The notes under the pieces are model-generated. The model had not been told where the DNA came from. It worked only from the letters and a program-made list of their open reading frames with translations, and made no database searches. From contig JAJEKV010000037.1 in NCBI GenBank assembly GCA_021234155.1, positions 2,164,171 to 2,228,170 of the forward strand: a stretch of DNA of 64,000 nucleotides, in the 5' to 3' direction. The DNA comes from Isoetes taiwanensis (lineage: Eukaryota; Streptophyta; Lycopodiopsida; Isoetales; Isoetaceae). Below are positions 10,146-19,469 of this stretch, in pieces. Position 1 is the first letter of the stretch, and each line of letters opens with the position of its first letter. A program made the position numbers and the translations under genes.

Positions 10146-11012
10146 TTGTATCGTCCTTGGGGTGATAAGACCGCAGCTTGGTGGGTCCGACCTCTCGTTC
10201 CCAATCAACTACAAGCCAAGACCTGCACGTATTTGGTCCGCAAACTAATGATGGAGGGTTGCAGCGTTCTTGATTTCTTTTCTGGAGGTTCCTTCAGTCG
10301 TGCAGCGCTATGCGAAGGATACAAAGCAACTTCCTTCGAGGTGGACGAGAACCTGCAGCTGAAGCTAGTACAGATCTTCGATCAACTAGAAGTTATGTTG
10401 GACAAAAATAAATCGATGGCCCGGCGGAGACAGAAAATTGCAGAGGGCAAGAAGAAGAAATCAAGTTCCAAGCCTGTACAGTTAGACTTGAATCCCCTGT
10501 TAGCAAATCCATTCTCTCCTCAGACAGTTCAGGAATTGCAGTCCACTCTCCGCCTGAGTAAGGATTCCCTTTCAGATCAAATTAAGAAGGCTGCAGGAAT
10601 AGGAAGTAAGGATCTTTCCATGTTCCGAATGAAAAAGGATAGAATTAATATGCTGGCAGGTACCCAAGTTGTGAACACTCAGGATGTCGTTGAGGCTACC
10701 TCGAAATTCAATGACATAGTGGACAACGAGCGTGAGGAATCCTTCGTCAAGGACACACCTCAAAGTCAACAGGACGAGGAGCCAGATAAAGAGGAACATC
10801 AAGAGGAAGAACAAAGGGAGGTAGGCAATACAGATGTAGATAAGGAGACCGGTCAGGTAGACACAATCGAGGGAGGGACAGGTGAACAAGGTGCCACGCT
10901 GAGCAATGAAGAATTCATTAACAGGATGGAAGCTATAAAGCAAGCCGCCCAGCAACAACAGGATGAACGTACTGACGTCGGCAACACTGAAGAGAACCCC
11001 CCAGACCCGTGA
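10146..11012 (+). CDS. Terminal exon with methyltransferase-like motif and charged tail
   Basis: A 288-codon open frame with no early ATG, probably the last exon of the gene above. AKTCTYLVRKLMMEGC is followed by VLDFFSGGSFSRAAL and an acidic strand end (SFEVDEN). This resembles the C-terminal SAM-binding motif I of beta-class DNA N4/N6 methylases, where K..YL..L......G..VLD.F.G precedes AAL and E.D. A catalytic DPPY/W was not found upstream, so activity is doubtful. The rest (from about residue 95) is basic, then very acidic and Glu/Gln-rich, likely disordered. It ends at TGA 11010-11012. Methylase-like assignment is tentative; a chance match to a Rossmann-type motif is possible. Confidence 0.4.
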   Translation: MYRPWGDKTAAWWVRPLVPNQLQAKTCTYLVRKLMMEGCSVLDFFSGGSFSRAALCEGYKATSFEVDENLQLKLVQIFDQLEVMLDKNKSMARRRQKIAEGKKKKSSSKPVQLDLNPLLANPFSPQTVQELQSTLRLSKDSLSDQIKKAAGIGSKDLSMFRMKKDRINMLAGTQVVNTQDVVEATSKFNDIVDNEREESFVKDTPQSQQDEEPDKEEHQEEEQREVGNTDVDKETGQVDTIEGGTGEQGATLSNEEFINRMEAIKQAAQQQQDERTDVGNTEENPPDP

Positions 11013-11510
11013 AAAGAGCTTGGAGCTTATGAGAGTTGCCGAAATTGGGCGGGCGCCCAATTTCAGCAGTCCGATCCTTCGAATCACTATCCTATCCTGT
11101 AATTTTGTATGGAAGATGAAATTTATAATCTCGGATCTTGTAATCATTAAATTATGAAATACAAACTTTTCTTGTGATGCTCTTCATTCTATTGAAATTC
11201 ATTTGTTGTATTGTAATTGTTGTATTGAACGTCTGACAAAATTGGGCGGGCGCCCAATTTCTCTTCGCTATACATGTTCCCACTTAGAAATTGGGCGTGC
11301 GCCCAATTTTAACCCGGACGTGAAGTCAGGATGAAGTGCAGAAGAAGTGGAGGTGCAGACCAACGATTTTACAAACTATTCAGGTTCGAAACATGAAGTA
11401 AAATTTACTATGCTTATACATCCTTACATATTTCAGAATTGCTTGAAACATTATATCCTTATTGCAGGTACCCAAGTTTATCAGATGAGAAGAAGATGGC
11501 AAGTAATGAT

Positions 11511-11759
11511 CTAGGGGGACTCTTCCGAGTCATTCTCACCAGCCACCCCAGTGATCTTTTCTATCATGTACATTTGATGCTCTCTATTCCATATCAGATG
11601 GATGATAACATCGAAGGGATCAGGATAATGGCGAGGATTGAGACTCACAGTGGTCATCCAATCTTCCATGGCTATTTCTCGCTCGCGGCACTGCTTGAAG
11701 TTTTCGTGATTCATCTTGCACGTAATGGAATCACGTTCAGGACCAACGGGAGGCCACAT
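11511..11759 (-). CDS. Small ORF, paralogue of the ORF at 11962
   Basis: An 82-codon ORF starting MWPPVGPERDSITC and ending at TAG 11511-11513. Core features are a central Trp (MEDWM), a beta-strand-like FDVIIHLIW and then MIEKIT. The same order is found in the plus-strand ORF at 11962-12228, so the two are homologous. An upstream extension to about 11838 is open but lacks ATG. Function unknown; part of a longer spliced gene is possible. Confidence 0.4.
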   Translation of the reverse strand: MWPPVGPERDSITCKMNHENFKQCREREIAMEDWMTTVSLNPRHYPDPFDVIIHLIWNREHQMYMIEKITGVAGENDSEESP

Positions 11760-11961
11760 GGTTAGACAGGCCAAATTTGTTGGCCAACATTGGTTTGATA
11801 TATATTTATACCAACCAAAATTATTGTTGGTATTATACACAATAATTATTGGATATACTTACCAGTCGTATGTACGCCCAATAATGTTACTACAGTGCTT
11901 CATCAATAATTACTTGGCTATAAGTATTGCCGCATTCGATTGCATAGCACAGCCCTTTGCA

Positions 11962-12228
11962 ATGTCTCGCCGCCCTGCTAGAGTTCTTCAGAGGTCCCAA
12001 TTGCCTCCACCTCCAGAGCATTTGGACACCCTCACTTGCCTCATGACTTTCGACGACCTTCATGCATGCATTATCAAAGGGATCACCCTTGATACCTGGC
12101 TGCATGGTATAGCTACTGGTCGACCGAAAGACTCCCCCGGCGAGTACCATGTTACTATCCATATTGTTTGGGTTCCGGAGCGCGACGCTTATGAGATTGA
12201 CAAAATCACCAATAATTACAATCTATGA
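11962..12228 (+). CDS. Small ORF, paralogue of the ORF at 11511
   Basis: An 88-codon ORF from ATG 11962 (MSRRPARVLQRSQLPPPP) to TGA. It shares with the minus-strand neighbour the pattern PP..(E)..D.(I/L)TC.M....F..C..(R/K).I....W......, then (F/Y).V.IH(L/I)(I/V)W and (M/E)IEKIT or EIDKIT. The two are divergent with about 200 bp between their starts. Family unknown. Confidence 0.45.
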   Translation: MSRRPARVLQRSQLPPPPEHLDTLTCLMTFDDLHACIIKGITLDTWLHGIATGRPKDSPGEYHVTIHIVWVPERDAYEIDKITNNYNL

Positions 12229-12624
12229 GATGTATTTCATAAGTTCATAAGAATTTATATCCAAATGATCATTATAGGTAGCATCCACACTTGGTCGATA
12301 GTTTTCGAGTTGGATTAATTATATTGTGACATCCAGATTTGTATTTTCTCATAAGTCTAACTTGAAATTGGGCGCCCTATTTCCTTTGGAGGCTAGTATT
12401 AAACTTTGTTCAGACCCACAATGAGGGCAAATTGGGCGGGCGCCCAATTTGCACAAAACAAAATGGTGTCTAGGGATTGTGGCCTATGCTCCATCATAAA
12501 AATAGATAGAACCGGGTTCCATTCATTAAGAAATGCATTACATAGATGTCATACACATATTATAAAACGAAATAAAACAACATGCCTCGACATAGGTAGT
12601 TCGACAAAAATGTAATACAAAGTA

Positions 12625-13105
12625 GAAAATATCGGGGTGCCAAATTTTGGTCAATGGCTAGTTCGACTTGAATAAGATCACCCCGATCGAACTCATCAAT
12701 GTAATTTCGCTATACAGTCCAAATGCATTCATCCAATTCAAGGATCGAGTGAGGAGTGTTGACAATGAGCTTGGTTACCAAATCTTCACGCCTTTTCTCC
12801 TTTTTATAAAGCTTCTTAAATAATGGTCCAATGAGTTGTGCAGCCAAACATCCTCTAATTTGAGTAGCCTCTTCGTGGCCTCTCCCTCAGACAAGTCGTT
12901 TCAATGATATCAGGGAAGCTTCCAACTCCACCCTAGTGAGTTGATAATTGTTGTCCTTTAACAACTCATCCCCACGGAGGAGCTTCATGACCTGCCCACT
13001 GATTTCGTTTCTTCCATTCTGATTTATCTCATTCTGCACCTCAACCTGCAATTGATTCGCGTGGGCTAAGATCGCTCATCGATATGGGACTCGCATTTCG
13101 GTCAT
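12625..13105 (-). pseudogene. Decayed coding region, family unknown
   Basis: From an ATG at 13105 the minus strand keeps one frame for about 150 codons with only three in-frame stops and protein-like composition (HANQLQVEVQNEINQNG; TRVELEASLISLKRLV; KKLYKKEKRREDLVTKLIV). It is helical and charged and matches no domain I know. It may be another gene of the element on its left. Confidence 0.4.
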
Positions 13106-13796
13106 TGTGAATCCATACCGACGCCTTCTTTTCAACCATTCTCACTGCTTCGTTATGAATCTATGCTGCACAGATTTGCAAAACAAAGCCTCACTAGCAA
13201 CACCTCACACACAGGACGCGCTTTTCCTTGACCGCGAGTTGGGCGGGCTTGTCCTTGGCTTAATAGAAAAAGCTTCTGCCATATCACCTACCAGCACGTT
13301 CCCCGAAAAATTCCGTCCTTCTATTTAAAAAACCATCATATTTTAGAAATTTGACTCAATTTCGGAGACGTATGGACTCAGGGAAAGTCCATAAATAATG
13401 AAACAGTGCTTTAAGATGGATCAATTCCAAATTGCTCAATATATTTTTTGTACATTCTGGTTTTACACATATGATCAGTTCCGACAGTTTTGCCACATCA
13501 ATGTGCTCCTCTATGTTTTTGTCAAGGTTCTATTCAGCCAAGAATTCAAATGGGAACTGGCTCCAAATAATTGGACCAAATAATCCTAAATGTCAACCTT
13601 CTAAATATTAGGTTTTCTAGATTAAAACGTATGCTTCAAAACTTAAAGCACAATAAATTGTACAATGCTCACTAGATCTCGATGCATGGCTTTATCTTGC
13701 TGCATATTGCAAATGACGCAATAGCTTGCATATCTTAAAGAATATAGAAACTGCATAACTATCTTAGAATATCATTTTTAGTGTGTGCCAGTGACA
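13106..13796. other. No recognisable gene
   Basis: AT-rich sequence with only short frames without motifs. Confidence 0.4.
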
Positions 13797-13975
13797 TGTG
13801 TACAGTGTTACCGTACACGTACTTAACGTATGCAACGTACTATACCTCGTAAAGTACTTCAACACTTTTAATGTACGATTTTTTTTTTGTACGTTAAAAA
13901 GATAAAGGTATCATACCTATAAATGTACGTACAATATGTACATTACATAAAATACGTACTATACTTCTAATTTGT
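13797..13975. repeat. GTAC-rich MITE-like repeat (copy 1)
   Basis: Dense in TACGTAC, CGTACTATAC and TTAACGTA words, beginning near CAGTGTTACCGTAC at about 13815. Related copies are at 25705-25880, 41940-42116 and 45455-45640. The CAGTGTTG-like ends resemble hAT terminal repeats, suggesting a non-autonomous hAT family. Confidence 0.55.
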
Positions 13976-14635
13976 CTATTATTTTCATTATTTACATCAT
14001 TTTCGTAGTTTCTTTAAATTTTTGGGTTTTAGTGGCTGAACCAGCTTTCTCAGTAATTGTTTGGGCATTAACTATAATTAACTAGGACAATTTGTTCACA
14101 TCTGAATTGATTGCATGTTGGATTTTATGACCAGCTTTGTTTTCTGCTACATTATACTTGTCAATAAACACAAATAATCGGCCATCAGCCAGCAATAAGC
14201 ATTGGCATTAACTCTGTCAAGCTGAACAGTCACCACCTGCAAATATTACATATATAATGCCAAAGGTCTTGATGATATCAAAATCTCTAACTTCCGAATT
14301 ATCCAAAATTTAATGCCAAATTTTCCAAAACTTGATGGTCATAGTAGATCAAACACGCTACTGAATTTCTAAAACATCTCTGATTATATAATTGATCATA
14401 TATGGTAGCGAAACCAAATTGAAATCAACAGAGTACGGGACGGACAACCACATTTAACTCTTTTTTTTTTGTCTAACCTCCAATTTCTGTTGTTTTATCA
14501 CCTGGAACAAATTTACATAGGATAATCATGAAATCAGAATTTGTACTTTACACTCTAGAAGCTAAAATCGGAATTCATACTGTAACAAGCAACTATACCG
14601 ATATATACTTGAATAATAGGAGATATTTAAGCATT
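13976..14635. other. Intergenic or intronic AT-rich sequence
   Basis: No gene recognised. It directly follows, on the minus strand, the donor site of the exon at 14642-15107, so it may be intron. Confidence 0.35.
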
Positions 14636-14641
14636 ACTTAC

Positions 14642-15107
14642 CAAGGAAATCACTTTCATTGCTCTCGGCAGAACTCTCCTCCGAAGTAGAACTATCATTA
14701 TCATCTTCCATCTCTTCATCCTCCTCCTCCTCCTCCTCCTCCTCCGGCCCCTCGAGATCCTCTAAGTATTCCTCCTCCACATCCTCCTCATCTTCCAGAT
14801 CCTCCTCTTCCTCTACCGCTTCCATAGGCCTTCCTCTAGTTACCCTTCTAGTTGATGTTCCTTCCTCTATCGCCCTTCCTCGCCCCCTTCCCCTTCTACC
14901 TCTTCTCCTTTGTAATCCTCTGCGTGATCTTGCAGCAGCAGATGTACTTGCAGCTACTCTCCTACTCTTGCTCCTAGTTACCCGCTTCGTACTTGTGCTT
15001 TCTTCAAAAAATTTTCTAACCAATTCTCGTTCTCTTTCAGATAGCACTTCAGCAGGGGCCGAAGTAATGTTGGATGGGTCAGTCCTTGTCAAATCCAAGG
15101 GATTCAC
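14642..15107 (-). CDS. Internal exon of a basic/acidic low-complexity protein
   Basis: The minus strand shows an acceptor (TTGAATGCAG) just before 15107, an uninterrupted frame, and a donor (CCTTG|GTAAGT) at 14642/14641. The first third reads VNPLDLTRTDPSN and SERERELVRKFFEE. The middle is Arg-rich with RVTRSKSRR and RVTRGRP repeats. The end is Glu/Asp/Ser-rich. This organisation is common in nuclear proteins but is too low in complexity for a family call. LINE A inserted about 25-30 bp upstream of the exon, inside the preceding intron, so the host gene may still splice. The opposite-strand poly-Ser frame is a shadow. Confidence 0.45.
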
Positions 15108-15433
15108 CTGCATTCAAATTGTCAACTCCAAACTAAAGGAAGGAAGGAAGGAAGGAAGTTTATTTTAACGTCCACGGAGGCCAGAGGCCTATGAGATTCG
15201 GCATGTAAACGTGCAAAAAGCCAAAACCCCAACACCAAAACAAACAATGTAATCAGACAAAGGAACCCTACTACCGGGATGAAAAAACCCCACTTGGGAG
15301 GAAAACCCTAACAAGAGGCTCTCAAATACCATGCCCCGAAGAGCAAGTCCGACGGCCGAAAATGCGGGGATGTAAGCTCCCGGTCCGCTACCATAGGTGA
15401 TGCGAGTAATCGATGTAGCGGTGTGTCGAGCAT

Positions 15434-15937
15434 CTAAGATCGGTGTGCCTTTGCCGGACATGGGCATATCTTGGGCACGCGGAGGGCATGGTGCTCATCC
15501 TCTATCACGTGCATCTCACAACACCGACATATCCTCTCCTCCCAGGGATCCCGTGCCCGCCATTCACCCCCAAATGACTGTCTCAATTCCGAGGTAATGG
15601 GAACCCGGCCCATATGGCGGCAATAGCTCTCCGCTTTCTTCACAGAGATGTGTGCTTTCAAATGCCGATGGGGTCCATGCTCAAGGCTGGGATTAATCTG
15701 GCGTGATAGTGCTCTCGTCTTGGGCTTTGCAAGAGTAGAGGCATCCCACAGAGTGGCAGCATAGCCCGCATCCAATTGCCCATTCTCACAAGATCGACCG
15801 TGCCACCATCCGCTGGTAATCCATAGACCACCTCCTAAACCATCCCTTACAAAGGCTGCTCGTGCCATACCCTCTTCACCCGGGGCCCTCAAGTTAACAA
15901 CACGGCTTTGGGGGCAAGCGATGCTCATCCATCCCAT
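15434..15937 (-). pseudogene. LINE A C-terminal zinc-knuckle region
   Basis: Reads GRVPITSELRQSF, then ERICRCCEMHVIEDEHHAL. The final Cys of the C..C..H..C knuckle is lost in the current frame. Restoring one base in each CG at 15478-15479 and 15480-15481 gives HALLLCPRY and recovers it. Such knuckles are common at the C-terminus of LINE ORF2 proteins. Confidence 0.65.
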
Positions 15938-16409
15938 CCACCTTATGGAAGCAAGTAAGATGCCTTCGCGATAGCGGAATCGTCAGAAGGCCGAACCCCG
16001 CCTCATACAACAAAATCGATACACGGTGTCCTTCACTCCCAAGCTATAGGTCAAGAAAGCTTTCGCACCCTTTCCAACCTATCCCACGTATTTTTGCTAA
16101 CTGCTGGGCCCCAAACCTCCACCCCATATAGCAGCACCGGCTCAACCAAAGCTCTAAACAGGTGTGCTCTCCTCGCCCAGTCACAGAGATCTATCCGGCA
16201 ACACGCTGCTTTTGCCTTTCGCATATAAAGCCTTCCAAACCTTGACTGCTCTTCTCTCCACACACTCATCCCACAAAGATGTTAGTAGTGAAATCAATTC
16301 CCGGATACTTGAAGCTCGCACCATCTCCACTTCCCCGTCCCCTCGTAATAGAACTCCGGGATAGGGTGTTGCGAGGGACAGATCGCGAGAAGCTTAGTTT
16401 TGTGCAAGT

Positions 16410-16945
16410 TCATTTGTCATTCCCGCTGCCCCACGTAACCCCATCGAGGGCATCCAAATGCTGCTGCATACTGCTGGCCGTGTGAGCTAGCAAAGCTACA
16501 TCATCCGCATATAGTAACTGGCTCACAGAGGTCGCATCAGATAATTGCACCCCGGCTCCCCCATGGTGCTGCATCCACGTCTCCAAGCTATCAATATACA
16601 ACCCAAAAAGCGTTGGAGACAACGGGCAGCCCTGCTTAACTCCCATAGTGCTAGCTACCCGCCGATCCTCATAAGGCAGTGCAGCATAAATCCCATCATA
16701 AAGCCGGTGCACCACATTCTCGCAACTCCCCGTGGAACTCGCAATTCTTGCAACCTCTCGCCACAAAGTATGTCTCTCTCCGGGACGGTATCATATGCAG
16801 CCTTAAAATCTACAACGCAAAGAATACAAGTCCTGCTGCCATTCCGCTTGCCTCCATCAACACTCTCAAAGTGAAGATATGGTCGGTCGTGGAGTGAGTC
16901 GGGAAAAGCCCGCCTCGCCAATTGCCCGCCCCCCTCGGCCCCCAC
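16410..16945 (-). pseudogene. LINE A reverse transcriptase domain
   Basis: Two overlapping frames hold RT motifs in order: VVDFKAAYDTVP (motif A), GVKQGCPLSPTLFGLYIDSLE (motif B region, split here only for reading) and LLYADDVALLAHT (catalytic YADD, motif C). The frames join if one base is restored in the CG at 16781-16782. The catalytic residues are preserved, but other breaks upstream and downstream remain. Confidence 0.8.
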
Positions 16946-17991
16946 TTAGTAAGTTTCTTCTCCACCACCACGCCGCCGGAGCTTTGCAAACAAATGAGCT
17001 TACCATAATCATCCGTAATTCACGGCTCATCCGTATTACCCGGCTTTATGAACAGGAACAACCTTACTAACCATCCACTCACGGGAGCCCTCGCCGAGCC
17101 CGGTTAATGATCACCGCCGTGGGGGCCTACCACGGATGGGCCACCCCATTTCAACGGCTTCGGCCTGCAGCCCTCAGAAATCCTTTGCCTTGCCATTCGC
17201 CCGATGCACGAGACCTTGTTGAACATCCTCCCCGCGTGAGTGCGGCACCTCTCCTACCTGATCCGGGACCACGGCATTAGCTCTGGCGGGTCATATAACT
17301 CCCCTTGGCGGTGCATCCATTGCTCCACACTTACATTACCACCATCCGGCGCTTATATAACACCTTCGCCAAAAGCTTTTGGCTCGCCGCATGAGCATGT
17401 CAAACGAGCTCACGGGTTTCTCGCCATGTATCTCCCCTTCTTGGCTTTTAGGAAGAGCTTATAGTCTTGCGGGGCCTGTGGCGCAGCTGTGGATCTATGA
17501 CCAAAAGCGGGCTGGCTCTTTAGAGCCTTGCAATCAACATCAAACCACGGGTTCTCGGGAAAATGCGCGGTGTCCCTCCTTGGAGGGCCCTTCAACTGCA
17601 AAGGAAGCCTCGGCCGGTACCAAGCAGCGCCCTCACCGACCATGCACACTGCCTTGCGGTGTGTAGAAGCTATCAAACCCCCAGTAATTCACGCACCAAC
17701 ACAGATTCATCGCATCCACTCGCTTCGATGGCGTGGGATGTATGGTAACCCTCCACGCCCCTTTGCGGTGTCTCCGCTATTGAGTGCTCCCAATTCAGCG
17801 ACATAAAGCGGGTAGTGATCGACAAAGCCTCCTCATCCCCCATTAGCTTGTGCCAATGGAGAGGTGTGTAACCATGTCAAGTCTTTGCTCTGGGGCGAGA
17901 AGGTAATCCAACACACTAGCTCCCCCATCCTGCCTATCACTCCTGCAAGTAACACCCCCTGAGTGTGGCCATCGCTGCATACCATTACAAA

Positions 17992-18615
17992 TTACCATGT
18001 CAAAAACCTGGCAGAGCTGGACCAGCTGCCGCCAAATGGTCTAGCCACCATATCACCGGGAGTGCCGTGTATTCGAATAGCGGTGCTCTCAAAACAAAGC
18101 GGATCAGCATTATCGTCACCTTGGAAGGTCACCGACTGCAACTGCGCCGTACGAGCATTGAAATCTCCAAGCAAAAACACTTGTCCCTGCTGATTATAGC
18201 GGTCTATGTCATCATACAGTTCCCTATACGGCATCTGGACATCCGTGTCTGCATCATGTACCTGGTAGAACTTAGAGCCTGCATGGGGAATGTAGCAGCT
18301 AGCAAGAAACAATGGGACATGACCAGGCTCTAATACCATTACCCACATGTAGCGGTTAAACACATCAGACTTCTGAAGTGTGATCTTGCATGCTAAGGCA
18401 TCCCTAAAGTAGCAAGCCACTCCACCGTACCCGCGTCTGCCATGGCGCTCATTAGCAAGTGAGAAATGCTGATATCCTCGAATGTCTGGCAATCGATGCC
18501 CTTCATACTCCCATGTCTCCTGCAGGAAGACGATGTCCATGTCTGTCGCGATCCCATTCAAGCCACTGCCCTTCTGCCACGGGAAGCCCCTACAATTCCA
18601 GGAAACAATACGAAG
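17992..18615 (-). pseudogene. LINE A endonuclease domain
   Basis: Starts LRIVSWNCRGFPWQKG and continues with VFLQETWEYEG, then YGGVACYFRD and FLLGDFNA. The WNCRG, QE and GDFNAR motifs are those of APE-type LINE endonucleases that nick target DNA. The domain runs out of frame after 17992 and its SDH motif was not located. Confidence 0.75.
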
Positions 18616-18972
18616 ACACTTTCCCTATGCTGACTGCGGCTGTGGATCCATCTGAGTGCCTGAGGACGCTGCTGTAGTTGGAATAACTCGGGCAGCCTGC
18701 TCACGGGACCCTGATGGATGTGCTGCAGTTGTGGAAGGCCTCAATCCGCCCTCTCCCTGGCCTGCCTGGCCTGATGCCCCTGGACCGCTCTGCCCCTGCG
18801 ACGCAGCTGCTCGTGGGAGTGCTGCCTCCGCAACTGTCTGACGAGGAGGCACATATACCTTCATCATAAGATGAAAGGAATATGAAGAATATAATCAATA
18901 AAACTAAAGGACCTGTTTTGCTGATTTGCCCCTTGTTTCAAATTTGTGCATCAATCGCAGATTTTCTCTAAT

Positions 18973-18988
18973 GAAAACGAGACGCTCC
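18973..18988 (+). repeat. Left target-site duplication of LINE B
   Basis: GAAAACGAGACGCTCC, repeated exactly at 25575-25590 right after the poly-A of LINE B. Confidence 0.95.
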
Positions 18989-19080
18989 GGATTTTAGATT
19001 CTCTTTCTCGATACGCGGAGAAAAAATGAACGTTGGGCGCTACATTTGGCGCCTCGAACTCCGTGAGAGTACCAGACCCA

Positions 19081-19467
19081 ATGGATGAGGCCTTCTTGGA
19101 GGCTGTTCTCCAGGGTCTGGGCTTCCCGGAGATCCCTGATGGCTTTGATGTGACAGTGGCAGCATTAGATAGTATTATTATTCAATCGTACAAGTCTAGA
19201 ACGAGAGTAGGATTTAGCAGATCAGCTTTTAGCAGTCATTTTCTAAGTATTCTTTGCTTTGATAGGGTAGGTTCATTAAGAGTCTCGGCCCATAACTCTG
19301 GCTATCTAGCTTTAGGCAAATTTTCGAGAAATCTCTTTCAAATTTCGGTTCTGGAACGATTTGGGATCGAGCCTATTTTATATTGGACGGAGTTCTTCGA
19401 TCTCAGGCCGGCCTGGTTCTTTGCAGATTTAGAGATTCTTGTGTGGAGATTTGCTGGGGAAAATTAG
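19081..19467 (+). CDS. LINE B upstream ORF (ORF0-like)
   Basis: 128 codons from ATG 19081 (MDEAFLEAVLQGLGFPEIPD) to a TAG just before the ORF1 ATG. The N-terminal third looks protein-like; the rest is hydrophobic and Phe-rich. No match known. A shorter ORF also starts at 19026. It may be translated, may regulate ORF1, or may be chance. Confidence 0.3.
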   Translation: MDEAFLEAVLQGLGFPEIPDGFDVTVAALDSIIIQSYKSRTRVGFSRSAFSSHFLSILCFDRVGSLRVSAHNSGYLALGKFSRNLFQISVLERFGIEPILYWTEFFDLRPAWFFADLEILVWRFAGEN

Positions 19468-19469
19468 CC

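Larger units (their letters stand above)
6857..12452. repeat. Dispersed palindrome family, arm AAATTGGGCG
   Basis: The consensus is AAATTGGGCG, two variable bases, then the reverse complement. Copies lie at 6857-6878, 6930-6965, 7046-7067, 8871-8891, 8898-8919, 10082-10103, 11041-11064, 11239-11260, 11288-11309, 12365-12382 (no spacer) and 12427-12452. All are in introns or between ORFs, none inside recognised coding sequence. Half-copies occur in the tandem array at 4.9-5.4 kb and a diverged one near 46045. I noticed no others in the window. Confidence 0.85.
15136..18900 (-). mobile_element. LINE A: decayed non-LTR retrotransposon with tetranucleotide tail
   Basis: On the minus strand, 5' to 3': a Pro/Gly/Ala-rich ORF end (18867-18625), an APE-type endonuclease, a reverse transcriptase and a C-terminal zinc knuckle. 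The 3' end finishes in a (GAAG)n-type simple repeat (15136-15158) instead of poly-A, as in several non-L1 LINE clades. A second piece of the same 3' end lies at 63135-63190. Many frameshifts; the exact 5' end is not visible. Confidence 0.8.

Noticed and set aside
11439-11765. 108-codon plus-strand ORF
   Set aside because: Antisense to the minus ORF at 11511-11759, which has a clear homologue on the plus strand at 11962.
14659-15168. Long poly-Ser/Leu open frame on the plus strand
   Set aside because: Antisense shadow of the acidic/basic minus-strand exon, which has splice sites and less extreme composition.
17992-18333. Plus-strand frames at 17963-18333
   Set aside because: Antisense to the LINE A endonuclease, whose motifs are clear.
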